47,512 nt of DNA, taken from assembly GCA_964633205.1 (NCBI GenBank), contig CAZWFN010000035.1:1-47512 (forward strand), given 5' to 3'. Under the pieces are notes generated by a model, which saw only the letters and a program-made list of their open reading frames with translations, was not told the DNA's origin and searched no databases. Both the position numbers and the translations under genes were made by a program. This document shows positions 39,446-47,006 of the stretch, piece after piece. This stretch comes from CAYVQE01 sp964633205. Its GTDB lineage: Bacteria; Myxococcota; B64-G9. The first letter of the stretch is position 1. Each line of letters begins with the position of its first letter.

Positions 39446-39474
39446 TTGACTCGAACCCGATTCGGACCCACATT
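39446..39474 (+). promoter_or_regulatory. Candidate promoter of the 87-aa protein gene
   Basis: TTGACT (39446-39451, 5/6), 17-bp spacer, CACATT (39469-39474, 3/6). The -35 box is good, the -10 box weak. Confidence 0.3.
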
Positions 39475-39488
39475 GTCTTGTGAAAACG

Positions 39489-39535
39489 AGCCCCGAGCGC
39501 AACGCGAGGGAGCGAAAAACGAACGCTCGGGGGCT
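39489..39535 (+). promoter_or_regulatory. Leader stem-loop before the 87-aa gene
   Basis: AGCCCCGAGCG (39489-39499) pairs with CGCTCGGGGGCT (39524-39535), with one bulged G, around a 24-nt loop. It lies in the leader between the candidate promoter and the ribosome-binding site (GGAAGGAG), so it could control translation. No riboswitch class is recognised. Confidence 0.35.
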
Positions 39536-39561
39536 GTCGATACAGGGAAGGAGCTTTCGGC

Positions 39562-39825
39562 ATGGAGACCATCGAACTGGTGATGCGCGCGCCGGATTTC
39601 TATACGGCCCGTCAAGGGGCCGCTGAGCAGGCGGCCGAACGGGGGCTCGACGGCGAGTTGCTGGGCTGGATCGACCGCAAGGCCGATCATTATTCGCCCT
39701 ACGTCCCGCCCGAGTGCGCCTGCGACTCGGAAGAGCACGCCTACTGGGAACGCTACGCCATCCACCGCGGCGGCAAGCTCAAGGTGGTGGTCGACGGCGG
39801 CGACTACGCCTTCATCTACGCCTGA
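39562..39825 (+). CDS. 87-aa protein of unknown function
   Basis: Starts at ATG 39562 with GGAAGGAG 8 nt upstream. There is no signal peptide or membrane helix, so it is probably cytoplasmic. The middle is acidic with two nearby cysteines (PPECACDSEEHAYWERYA) and a Gly-rich beta hairpin GGKLKVVVDGGDYAFIYA closes it. The composition and length could suit a small regulator or metal-binding protein, but I recognise no family. Its 3' end overlaps lnt on the other strand by 14 bp, and its leader carries a stem-loop. Confidence 0.7.
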   Translation: METIELVMRAPDFYTARQGAAEQAAERGLDGELLGWIDRKADHYSPYVPPECACDSEEHAYWERYAIHRGGKLKVVVDGGDYAFIYA

Positions 39826-41587
39826 TGCGCCGCCGGCGGCTGTGCCACCACAGCAGCGGCAGGGCGGCGAAGCACAGGTAGGCCGGCCAGTCGCCGAGCA
39901 GCTGGTAGGGGGTGCCGCCGTCCATCATGGGCACGTCCTGGATCAGGATCTCGGCTTCTTGCAGGCCGGTCTGGGCGGTGATGCGGCCGACCGGATCGAC
40001 GAAGGCCGACACCCCGGTGTTGGTCGAGCGCACCAGCGGCACCCGGGCCTCGACGGTGCGGAACACGGCCAGCGCCAGGTGCAGGTAGGGCTCCGAAGTC
40101 TCACCGAACCAGGCGTCGTTGGTGATGTTGATCAACACGTGCGGATCGTGCTCGGCCACGCGGCGGATGAACGCCGGCAGGATGTCCTCGTAGCAGACCA
40201 TCACCCCCAGCCGGTACTCGCCCAGGCGCAGCACCTCGACCCCCTCGCCCGGGGTGAGGTCGCCGGCCTCGGGCAACCAGCGGTAGAAGTCCGGAAACCA
40301 GTCGCCGAAGGGGATGTACTCGCCGAACACCAACAGGTAGACCTTGTCGTACATGCCCAGCACCCGCCCCTCGGCATCGAGCAGGATGGCGCTGTTGAGC
40401 AGATCGCTGCCCGGATGGCGCTGCGACGGGCTGTCCGGGTTCTCCCGCTGGGTCAAGGCGCCGAACAGCAGCGGCGTGGTGAAGCCGCGCTGGGGTGCGG
40501 TGCGTTCGCGGGCCGGGGTGCCACGGCGCCGGTCCGCGGCCGCATGCGCCGGCGGCCGGCTGTGCGCCGGCGGGATGGCGACCGCATCGCGCGGAATGGG
40601 CCGGTGGCGCCGGGCCCGCTCGGCGCCCGGCCGCCGGACATAGGTGAACGGCGCGTGGTAGGCGGTCTCCGGCCAGATGATCAGCTCGGCGCCGCGGCGC
40701 TCCAGCTCCATGGACATGCGCTGGTGGAGCACCAGGTTGTCGACCAGCTTGGAGCGCTCCTCCTTCTCCCAGATGCCCACGTCGGCCTCGACCAGGCCGA
40801 TGCGCAGCTTGTGCGCCGCGGCCGCGGCCGCATCGACCTGGTGGATGCGCACCAGGCCGTAGCCCGCCACCACGAGCGGCAGGCCCAGGGCCAGGCCCAG
40901 CAGGGCCATGGCCGGCCGCCGGCGGCCGGCCCGCCAGGCGCGCCAGGCGTCGGCCAAAGCCGCGTTGGCCATCACCAGCCCGAAGCTCAGCAGCCCCACC
41001 CCGCCCAGCTCGCAGATCTGGATCAGCGGTACGCAGTTGTACTGCGAGTTGGCATAGTACCAGGGGAAGATGTACCAGACCGCGAACTCGGCCGCCACGT
41101 AGGTCAGCGGCGCCAGCAACCAGCGCCGCGGGCCGCTGTCGCGCAGCCGCGCCAGCAGCCACAGCCACAGCGCGAAGACCAGCCCCTGGTAGACCGCCAT
41201 CAACAGCGTCAGCCCGGCCGCCGGCCACCAGCCCATGTGACCGAAATCCATCAGCATGCCGCCGATCCACCAGAAGCCGCCCAGGTTGGTGATGCTGCCG
41301 GCCCACAGGCCCAACAGCAGGTGCTGGCGCGGGTTGGAGCCCTCGACCGCCAGCAGCAGCGGCACCAGACAGAACCAGGCCAGGAAGAACAGATCCCAGG
41401 TGGGAAAGGCCAGAAACACCCCGCAGCCGCTCAGCGCCGCCAGCCCCAACCGCCAGGCCCAGCCGCGCCAACCCCACCCGGAGCCGGTGTCCGCGGCCGG
41501 GCGCAACGCCGGCGGCCGCATCGCGCGCGCCGGTGCCGCGGCGCCGGTCGCCCGGCCCGGTCTCTTTTTGCGTTTGCGCTTGGCCAT
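39812..41587 (-). CDS. lnt: Apolipoprotein N-acyltransferase
   Basis: 591 aa from ATG 41587; an in-frame GTG at 41617 is an alternative and neither has a good ribosome-binding site. Lnt adds the third fatty acid to the lipid-modified Cys of lipoproteins in the inner membrane. About seven N-terminal membrane helices are followed by a nitrilase domain whose triad is visible: Glu307 (IIWPETAYHAPF), Lys415 (YDKVYLLVFGEYIPFG) and Cys465 (GVMVCYEDILP). FHP-type NDAWFGETSEPYLHL is also typical. Between the Glu and Lys motifs lies an Arg/Pro-rich insert of about 50 residues. The N-terminus starts with a Lys/Arg-rich stretch. This enzyme would finish the window's roughly ten lipoproteins. Confidence 0.96.
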   Translation of the reverse strand: MAKRKRKKRPGRATGAAAPARAMRPPALRPAADTGSGWGWRGWAWRLGLAALSGCGVFLAFPTWDLFFLAWFCLVPLLLAVEGSNPRQHLLLGLWAGSITNLGGFWWIGGMLMDFGHMGWWPAAGLTLLMAVYQGLVFALWLWLLARLRDSGPRRWLLAPLTYVAAEFAVWYIFPWYYANSQYNCVPLIQICELGGVGLLSFGLVMANAALADAWRAWRAGRRRPAMALLGLALGLPLVVAGYGLVRIHQVDAAAAAAHKLRIGLVEADVGIWEKEERSKLVDNLVLHQRMSMELERRGAELIIWPETAYHAPFTYVRRPGAERARRHRPIPRDAVAIPPAHSRPPAHAAADRRRGTPARERTAPQRGFTTPLLFGALTQRENPDSPSQRHPGSDLLNSAILLDAEGRVLGMYDKVYLLVFGEYIPFGDWFPDFYRWLPEAGDLTPGEGVEVLRLGEYRLGVMVCYEDILPAFIRRVAEHDPHVLINITNDAWFGETSEPYLHLALAVFRTVEARVPLVRSTNTGVSAFVDPVGRITAQTGLQEAEILIQDVPMMDGGTPYQLLGDWPAYLCFAALPLLWWHSRRRRIRRR

Positions 41588-41662
41588 TGCGGTGTCCACC
41601 ACGGAAGCCGTTTCCACCGGCTCCGTTCGATTGAGCAGTTTAATCGCTCAACGGCCCGCAGC

Positions 41663-41688
41663 AAAAAAGCCGCCCCTCGCGGGGCGGC
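41663..41688 (-). terminator. Rho-independent terminator of the suc-kor operon
   Basis: On the minus strand GCCGCCCC (41688-41681), GCGA loop, GGGGCGGC (41676-41669) and a TTTTTT tail (41668-41663): an 8-bp perfect GC stem with a U-run. It ends the operon that runs from sucC to the lipoprotein gene at 41731. Confidence 0.93.
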
Positions 41689-41730
41689 CGGAAAACGCTG
41701 CCATGACCGGACCCGGGGGCCCGGATCGGA

Positions 41731-42408
41731 TCAGCCTTCCTTCTTCTCGCCTTCCTTCTTCGGCGCCTTGCCCGCCATCAGGCCCACGGCCTTGGGCCCG
41801 ATGGTGGCCATCTCGGCCAGCATGGCGTCCTCGGCGGTGGTCTGCTCCCAGCGGATGGCGACCAGGATCTCGTCCTTGTAGGGATCGTAGATCCCGCCCA
41901 TGACCCGCAGCTTGGTGGTACCGGGCATCGGCGAGCCCAGCGAGTCGATGTGCAGCACCACGATGTAGTCGAACTTCAGCTCCGGCATGTTCAGCAGCTC
42001 GGCCACGTTCTCGATCAGCTTCTTGACCATGTTGGGCACGACCGAGTAGTCCTCGCCCGAGCAGGCGTCCCACTCGACGCTGTTGTGGAAGAAAGCGGCG
42101 TGGTCCATGCCGCGGGCCAGCTTCCAGCTCAGGCTGCCCAGGTTCAGCTTGTCCAGCGCCGGCTGGATGGGCTGCAACGAGATGCCGGCATCGCCGAACT
42201 CGGCGATGAAGCCGCCGAACAAAGCGGCGCCCAGCTTGTCCTTGTCGCCCGGCAGGTAGCGCATGTCCACCGGCATGATCAGGAACTTCTTGCCCTCCAC
42301 CTCGACGTAGCCGGGCGAGCCCTCAGGCCGCCAGGTCTTCTTGCCGCCGCAACCGGCCAGCAACACGAACGGCAGCAACACCGACATCACGAATGCGATC
42401 TTCTTCAT
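41731..42408 (-). CDS. Lipoprotein of unknown function at operon end
   Basis: 225 aa from ATG 42408 (GGAGGG upstream). Perfect lipobox LAGC (Cys20). The mature part begins with GGKKTWRPEGSPGYVEVEGKKFLIMPVDMRYLPGD. Cysteine-poor, with one EWDACSGED site, it reads as a compact alpha/beta domain, including a beta-rich core KFDYIVVLHIDSLG...LRVMGGIYDPYKDEILVAIRW. The last 20 residues are a charged, Lys/Glu-rich tail. I recognise no family. It sits immediately in front of the operon's terminator, 67 nt behind the unknown gene. Confidence 0.85.
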   Translation of the reverse strand: MKKIAFVMSVLLPFVLLAGCGGKKTWRPEGSPGYVEVEGKKFLIMPVDMRYLPGDKDKLGAALFGGFIAEFGDAGISLQPIQPALDKLNLGSLSWKLARGMDHAAFFHNSVEWDACSGEDYSVVPNMVKKLIENVAELLNMPELKFDYIVVLHIDSLGSPMPGTTKLRVMGGIYDPYKDEILVAIRWEQTTAEDAMLAEMATIGPKAVGLMAGKAPKKEGEKKEG

Positions 42409-42475
42409 TTGCTTCCCTCCGATTGGTTGACAGGACCAACGTCCTCGAGACCGATACCACTTGTCTGGAACCCAT

Positions 42476-43111
42476 CTACTTGTCCGGGACTGGGCGAGGT
42501 TGTACCCGACCGGGTCGCAGGGTGTCAAGCTCTTCGGGAGATTGGAAGGCCCCGGGGTGGTCGACCGGCCGTTCGAGCAGCAGCTCGCCGCGCCCGTCGA
42601 CCATGCGCTCGATCCAGCCCCCGTCCGGCTGCCGCTCGTAGCGGGTGCGCAGGCGCAGCTCGCCTTGGGGCCCGTAAGTGGTCTCGGTCTGCAGGCCGTG
42701 CGGACCGTAGCTGCGTTCGAGCCGATAGACCGTCCCTCGGCCGACCCGCTTGGCCACCCGCACCGGTCGGCCCTGCGCATCCAGGGTGGTGCGGATGTGC
42801 ACCGGCCGCCAAGGTCCGTCGCCGCGGGCGCCGAAATCGTAGCGCTGGCCGAGCTCGTAGACCGCGATGCTGTCCGGCCGCTCGAAGAAGGTCCGCTGCT
42901 CCCAGCGGACCCGCCCGGCGGGCCCGTAGCCGATGCGGTAGCGCATGCGCACCCGGTCGTCCGGCCCGAGCAGGGCGACGGCGTCCGGGCGCGGGCGCGG
43001 CCCCTGGGCCCGCCAGCGGCGCCCGCCGGCGGTACAGTCGACCGGTTCGGACAGCCGCAGCTGGCCGGGACCGGTGCGCTGCAGCTGGCGGTAGCAGAAC
43101 ACCGGCCGCAC
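42476..43111 (-). CDS. Secreted unknown protein, start unclear
   Basis: 211 aa if it starts at GTG 43111, the first canonical start codon. The frame stays open upstream to about 43264, with stop TGA at 43267-43265. Read further back it encodes GWLWIAWLPWLLGGACDCED, a convincing lipoprotein signal peptide, yet no ATG, GTG or TTG precedes it in frame. So either a rare start (CTG or ATC) is used or a sequencing or real frameshift has removed it. The visible body has repeated YGP and QGEL turns (YGPHGLQTETTYGPQGELRLRTRYE), like a MORN/YwqK-type beta repeat. It lies 97 nt after korC by the GTG start. Confidence 0.6.
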   Translation of the reverse strand: MRPVFCYRQLQRTGPGQLRLSEPVDCTAGGRRWRAQGPRPRPDAVALLGPDDRVRMRYRIGYGPAGRVRWEQRTFFERPDSIAVYELGQRYDFGARGDGPWRPVHIRTTLDAQGRPVRVAKRVGRGTVYRLERSYGPHGLQTETTYGPQGELRLRTRYERQPDGGWIERMVDGRGELLLERPVDHPGAFQSPEELDTLRPGRVQPRPVPDK

Positions 43112-43208
43112 CCGCTGTGGATCGGCCGCATCCTCGCAATCGCAGGCGCCCCCCAGCAGCCACGGCAGCCAGGCGATCCAGAGCCACCCCCTGCGGCGGG
43201 GGCCGACC

Positions 43209-43757
43209 TCAGTCCTGCTTGAGATCCAGGCCGTAGTTGTATCCCCGTTCGAAGGCGTCCTGATTCAGCTTCTCGGTGCCCTTGGGCACCGAGCCGAGCA
43301 CGGCCTCCTGCACCGCCTCGCGCGAGCAGATGCCCGCCAGGGCGGTGAAGAAGCCCACCATGATGATGTTGAGCACCATCCGGCGGCCCAGCTCCTCGGC
43401 GAACTCGGTGGCCGGGATTCCGTAGCAGGGTCCGTCGTGCCGCTCCAGGTCGGGTTGGACCAGATTCGTCTCGTACAGGACCATGGCGCCGGGCCGCAGC
43501 TCCGGTACGAACTTCTCGTAGGCCGGCTGGGACATCACCACCAGTACGTCCGGCTGGCTCACCAACGGATAGAGGTTGCGTTCGGTGTTGACCACCACCT
43601 GGGCGCTGCAGGCGCCGCCGCGGGCCTCGGGCCCGAAGGACTGTGTCAACGTCGCGTCCTTGTCGTCGAACAGCGCGGCCGCCTTGCCGATGATCATGCC
43701 GGCCAGGATGACGCCCTGGCCGCCGAAGCCGCCGATCTTGATCTCCGTTCGGCTCAT
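43209..43757 (-). CDS. korC: 2-oxoacid:ferredoxin oxidoreductase, gamma subunit
   Basis: 182 aa; ATG 43757 overlaps the korB stop by 4 bp. The N-terminal GGFGGQGVILAGMIIGKAA and ARGGACSAQVVV motifs are typical of the gamma domain of pyruvate/oxoacid:ferredoxin oxidoreductases. With KorA, KorB and KorD it makes a four-subunit enzyme that oxidises 2-oxoglutarate to succinyl-CoA, CO2 and reduced ferredoxin (or runs in reverse). Length is normal for the separate gamma type. The 2-oxoglutarate specificity is inferred from the order korDABC next to sucCD. Confidence 0.92.
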   Translation of the reverse strand: MSRTEIKIGGFGGQGVILAGMIIGKAAALFDDKDATLTQSFGPEARGGACSAQVVVNTERNLYPLVSQPDVLVVMSQPAYEKFVPELRPGAMVLYETNLVQPDLERHDGPCYGIPATEFAEELGRRMVLNIIMVGFFTALAGICSREAVQEAVLGSVPKGTEKLNQDAFERGYNYGLDLKQD

Positions 43758-44614
43758 CGCTCGACCCCCGTCGGGTAGGGTACGTACTTGCCCCGCAATT
43801 TCTGAGACAGCTCCTCGTCCATGGCCTCGAGCAGGGTCTTGCGATCGCGGTCGATGAACTTGCCGCAGATGATCTGACCATCCAGATCGATATCCACCGT
43901 GCGGGTATCGGCGCCGTTGACGACCTTGGAGCGCTCCTTGTAGTTGCGCATGGCCGCCAGGCCGTCGCCGAGCCGGTTGCGCCGCTGGTAGATGGTGGGA
44001 CACGGCGCCACCACCTCGATGAAACAGAACCCGGGCTTGTCCATCACCTCGCGCAACGAGCGCACCAGCTGGCGCACGTGATAGGTCGTCCAGCGAGCCA
44101 CGTAGACCGCGCCGCAGGACTCGGCCAAAAACGGCAGGTTGAACGGCCGCTCGTAGGCCCCGTAAGGGGCGGTGGTGGCGATCGAGTGCAGTGGGGCGGT
44201 CGGGCCGACCTGACCGCCGGTCATGGCGTAGGTGAAGTTGTTGACGCAGATGATCTTGAGGTCCATGTTGCGCCGCGCGGCGTGGATGAAGTGGTTGCCG
44301 CCGATGGAGATCAAATCGCCCTCGCCCGAGAAGACCCACACGTCCATGTCCGGCCGGGCGCACTTGAGCCCGGTGGCGAAGGGGATCGGTCGGCCATGGG
44401 TGGTGTGAAAGGAGTCGACCTTGAAGTAACCGGCGATGCGGCCGGTACAGCCGATGCCCGACACCACGCTGACCTTGTCGATTTCGGCCTTCGAGCGCAG
44501 CAGGGCGCGCACGAAGCAGTTGACCACGATGCCGATGCCGCACCCCGGACACCAGATGTGCGGCATGCGGTCCATGCGCAGAAAGGGTTCGACCGGATTG
44601 ACGTGTTCGCTCAT
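43754..44614 (-). CDS. korB: 2-oxoacid:ferredoxin oxidoreductase, beta subunit
   Basis: 286 aa. This subunit binds thiamine pyrophosphate: the TPP motif reads FSGEGDLISIGGNHFIHAARRNMDLKIICVNN, and the N-terminal IWCPGCGIGI and GIGCTGRI are family marks. GQVGPTAP and APCPTIYQRRN follow. It overlaps korA by 4 bp at the start and korC by 4 bp at the end, so expression is tightly coupled. It is closest in pattern to KorB/OorB-type rather than PorB subunits, judged by the SEHVNPVEPFLR opening and HDRP-like TTHGRPIPFATGLK. Confidence 0.95.
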   Translation of the reverse strand: MSEHVNPVEPFLRMDRMPHIWCPGCGIGIVVNCFVRALLRSKAEIDKVSVVSGIGCTGRIAGYFKVDSFHTTHGRPIPFATGLKCARPDMDVWVFSGEGDLISIGGNHFIHAARRNMDLKIICVNNFTYAMTGGQVGPTAPLHSIATTAPYGAYERPFNLPFLAESCGAVYVARWTTYHVRQLVRSLREVMDKPGFCFIEVVAPCPTIYQRRNRLGDGLAAMRNYKERSKVVNGADTRTVDIDLDGQIICGKFIDRDRKTLLEAMDEELSQKLRGKYVPYPTGVER

Positions 44615-45774
44615 CGGGCGACCTCCTCGACCAGCCGCAGCACCTCGGTCGGATCGTGCAACGCGCCGCCGCCGTGGCCAGCCAGCTCGACGCGGGCCCG
44701 GCCGGCCACCAGCCGCTCGACCTCGTAGTAGATCTGGCCGTAGTTCAGCTCGGCCACCACGAAGGCCCGACAGCGTTCGGCCAGCTCCTTCAAGCGGCGT
44801 TCCGGGAAAGGCCAGACCACCACCGGCCGGAACACGCCCACTTTCAGGCCGCGCTCCCGGGCCAGCTCCATGGTGCGGATGACCACCCGCGAGGTGATGC
44901 CGTAGGCCACCAGCACGATGTCGGCGTCTTCCATCTGGAACTCGTCGCAGCGGGCCATCTCGTCGCCGTGCAGGCGGATCTTGTCGACCAGCCGCCGCAC
45001 CAGCTTCTGCTGGGCACCGGCGTCCATGGCCGGATAGCCCTTGTCGTCGTGGGTCAAACCGGTGACGTGGAAACGATAGCCCGCCCCGACCGGCGGCATC
45101 GGCGGCACCCCGCTCGGATCCTCACAGGCGTAGAGGCAGTAGTCGTCGGAGGGCTTCGCCGTAGGTTCCAGCCGGTGCTCGACCTCGATGGCGTCGGATT
45201 CGGGGATGACCACCCGCTCGGTCATGTGGCCGACCGCCTCGTCCATCATGAACATCACCGGCACCCGGTAGCGCTCGGCCAAGTTGAAGGCCAGGATCGT
45301 CAGATCGAAGCACTCCTGTGGCGAGTTCGGGCTGATGGCGATGGTCTCGTAGTCGCCGTGCGAGCCCCAGCGGGCCTGCATCATATCGCCCTGGGCGGCC
45401 AGGGTCGGCAGGCCGGTCGACGGCCCGCCGCGTTGGACGTTGACGAACACGCACGGCGTCTCGGTCATCGCCGCCAGGCCGACGTGCTCCATCATCAACG
45501 ACATGCCCGGGCCGGAGGTGACGGTCATCACCTTCTTGCCGCCCCAGGCCGCGCCCTGGATGGCGATCGAGGAGCCGATCTCGTCCTCCATCTGCAAGAA
45601 GACACCGCCCACCGTGGGCAGGCGCCGCGAGATGCGCTCGACCACCTCGGTCGACGGGGTGATGGGATATCCGAATGCGCAGCGGCAACCGGCCGCCAGC
45701 GCCCCCTCACAGCAAGCGTGATCGCCGTCGAGGAAGTGGGTGCCGGTCAAAACGCCCTTGGGATCGGCTTTCAT
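44611..45774 (-). CDS. korA: 2-oxoacid:ferredoxin oxidoreductase, alpha subunit
   Basis: 387 aa; ATG 45774 overlaps the ferredoxin stop by 1 nt (TGATG). The core GYPITPSTEVVERISRRL, QMEDEIGSSIAIQGAAWGGKKVMTVTSGPGMSLMMEHVGLA, QRGGPSTGLPT, and the later VVAELNYGQIYYEVERLV match the alpha subunit of KorAB/OorA-type enzymes. It catalyses the decarboxylating step with KorB. The stretch SHGDYETIAISPNSPQECFDLT also suits the 2-oxoglutarate branch. Reaction and context agree; the exact substrate is inferred from sucCD next door. Confidence 0.95.
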   Translation of the reverse strand: MKADPKGVLTGTHFLDGDHACCEGALAAGCRCAFGYPITPSTEVVERISRRLPTVGGVFLQMEDEIGSSIAIQGAAWGGKKVMTVTSGPGMSLMMEHVGLAAMTETPCVFVNVQRGGPSTGLPTLAAQGDMMQARWGSHGDYETIAISPNSPQECFDLTILAFNLAERYRVPVMFMMDEAVGHMTERVVIPESDAIEVEHRLEPTAKPSDDYCLYACEDPSGVPPMPPVGAGYRFHVTGLTHDDKGYPAMDAGAQQKLVRRLVDKIRLHGDEMARCDEFQMEDADIVLVAYGITSRVVIRTMELARERGLKVGVFRPVVVWPFPERRLKELAERCRAFVVAELNYGQIYYEVERLVAGRARVELAGHGGGALHDPTEVLRLVEEVAR

Positions 45775-46088
45775 CAGCCCGCCTCCTTGATCCGGTGTCG
45801 CACGCCGTGGATGGCGAAGTCGGGACAGTAGAGACCGCACAGGTCACAGCCGTTGCATGCCTCCAGGTTGACCACCACCGGCGGATGGTAGCCCTTGCGG
45901 TTGAAGGCCGGGTCGAGGGCCAACACCTCGGTGGGGCAGAACTCGACGCAGAAGCCGCAGCCCTTGCAGCGTTCGCGATCGATGAAGATCTCGCCCCAGA
46001 ACTTGGTTTGTTTCTTCTTTTTGGCGCTGCCCGATGCGCCGCCCGCATCCGACGCCCGCCGCTCCTTGTCCTCTGCAGCCGCCGCCAT
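45774..46088 (-). CDS. korD: Ferredoxin-like subunit with two 4Fe-4S clusters
   Basis: 104 aa from ATG 46088; a GTG at 46127 is a possible upstream start. Two classic cluster motifs are present: CKGCGFCVEFCPTE and CNGCDLCGLYCPDF. The first 30 residues are Ala/Lys-rich and unlike a standard ferredoxin. The cysteines indicate two 4Fe-4S clusters that carry electrons from the KorAB active site to free ferredoxin. It sits between sucD and korA. Confidence 0.93.
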   Translation of the reverse strand: MAAAAEDKERRASDAGGASGSAKKKKQTKFWGEIFIDRERCKGCGFCVEFCPTEVLALDPAFNRKGYHPPVVVNLEACNGCDLCGLYCPDFAIHGVRHRIKEAG

Positions 46089-46133
46089 GGTCTCGTTCCT
46101 CGTCTCCCCCGCAGTTGTTTGCTTCACACCCGC

Positions 46134-47006
46134 TCAACGGGCATCCAGCGCAGCCTGCATGCGGACACCGATGTAGGCCGGGCTCTCGGCCACCGTCACC
46201 CCGGCCGCGGCCAGGGCGGCGACCTTGTCGGCCGCGGTTCCCTTGCCACCGGCGATGATGGCCCCGGCATGGCCCATGCGCCGTCCGGGCGGCGCCGTCC
46301 GCCCGGCGATGAAGGCCACCACCGGCTTGCTGCCGTGCTGTTGGATCCACTGCGCCGCCTGCTCTTCGGCCTGGCCGCCGATCTCGCCGATCAGCACCAC
46401 TGCGTCGGTATCCGGATCGCGTTCGAAGCGCTCCAGGCAGTCGATGAAGTCGAGGCCCTTGATCGGATCGCCGCCGATGCCGATGCAGGTGGACTGGCCG
46501 ATGCCCAGCCGGGTCAGTTGATCGACGGCCTCGTAGGTCAGCGTGCCGCTGCGGCTGATGACCCCTACCCGACCGGGCTGGTGGATGACCGCCGGCATGA
46601 TGCCGAGCTTGCAGGCGCCCGGTGTGATGACCCCTGGACAGTTGGGCCCCACCAACACGGTGCGCTCCGGATCCAGGCTGTGCTTGACCCGCAGCATATC
46701 CAGGGTGGGGATGCCCTCGGTGATGCACACCACCAAACCGATGCCGGCCGCCGCCGCTTCCAGGATGGCATCGGCTGCGCCCGGGGCGGGCACGAAGATG
46801 CACGAGGCGTCAGCCCCGGTGGCCGCCACCGCCTCGGCGGTGGTATCGAACAAGGGCACGCCCTCCCAGCTCTGGCCGCCCTTGCCCGGATGGGCGGCGG
46901 CCACCACCCGGGTGCCGTACTCGATCATGGTCTTGGCGTGGAACTTGCCCGCCGAGCCCAGACCCTGGATCAGCAGCTTGCTGTTCTCGTCGACCAGAAT
47001 GCTCAC
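46134..47006 (-). CDS. sucD: Succinyl-CoA synthetase, alpha subunit
   Basis: 290 aa; ATG 47006 overlaps the sucC stop by 4 bp. It carries the phospho-histidine His246 in RRMGHAGAIIAGG, the CoA-binding fold in LLIQGLGSAGKFHAKTMIEYGT and HPGKGGQSWEGVPLFDT, and VGPNCPGVITPG. Together with SucC it interconverts succinyl-CoA plus NDP plus phosphate and succinate plus NTP plus CoA. With Kor downstream in the operon it completes the 2-oxoglutarate to succinate leg. Confidence 0.97.
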   Translation of the reverse strand: MSILVDENSKLLIQGLGSAGKFHAKTMIEYGTRVVAAAHPGKGGQSWEGVPLFDTTAEAVAATGADASCIFVPAPGAADAILEAAAAGIGLVVCITEGIPTLDMLRVKHSLDPERTVLVGPNCPGVITPGACKLGIMPAVIHQPGRVGVISRSGTLTYEAVDQLTRLGIGQSTCIGIGGDPIKGLDFIDCLERFERDPDTDAVVLIGEIGGQAEEQAAQWIQQHGSKPVVAFIAGRTAPPGRRMGHAGAIIAGGKGTAADKVAALAAAGVTVAESPAYIGVRMQAALDAR

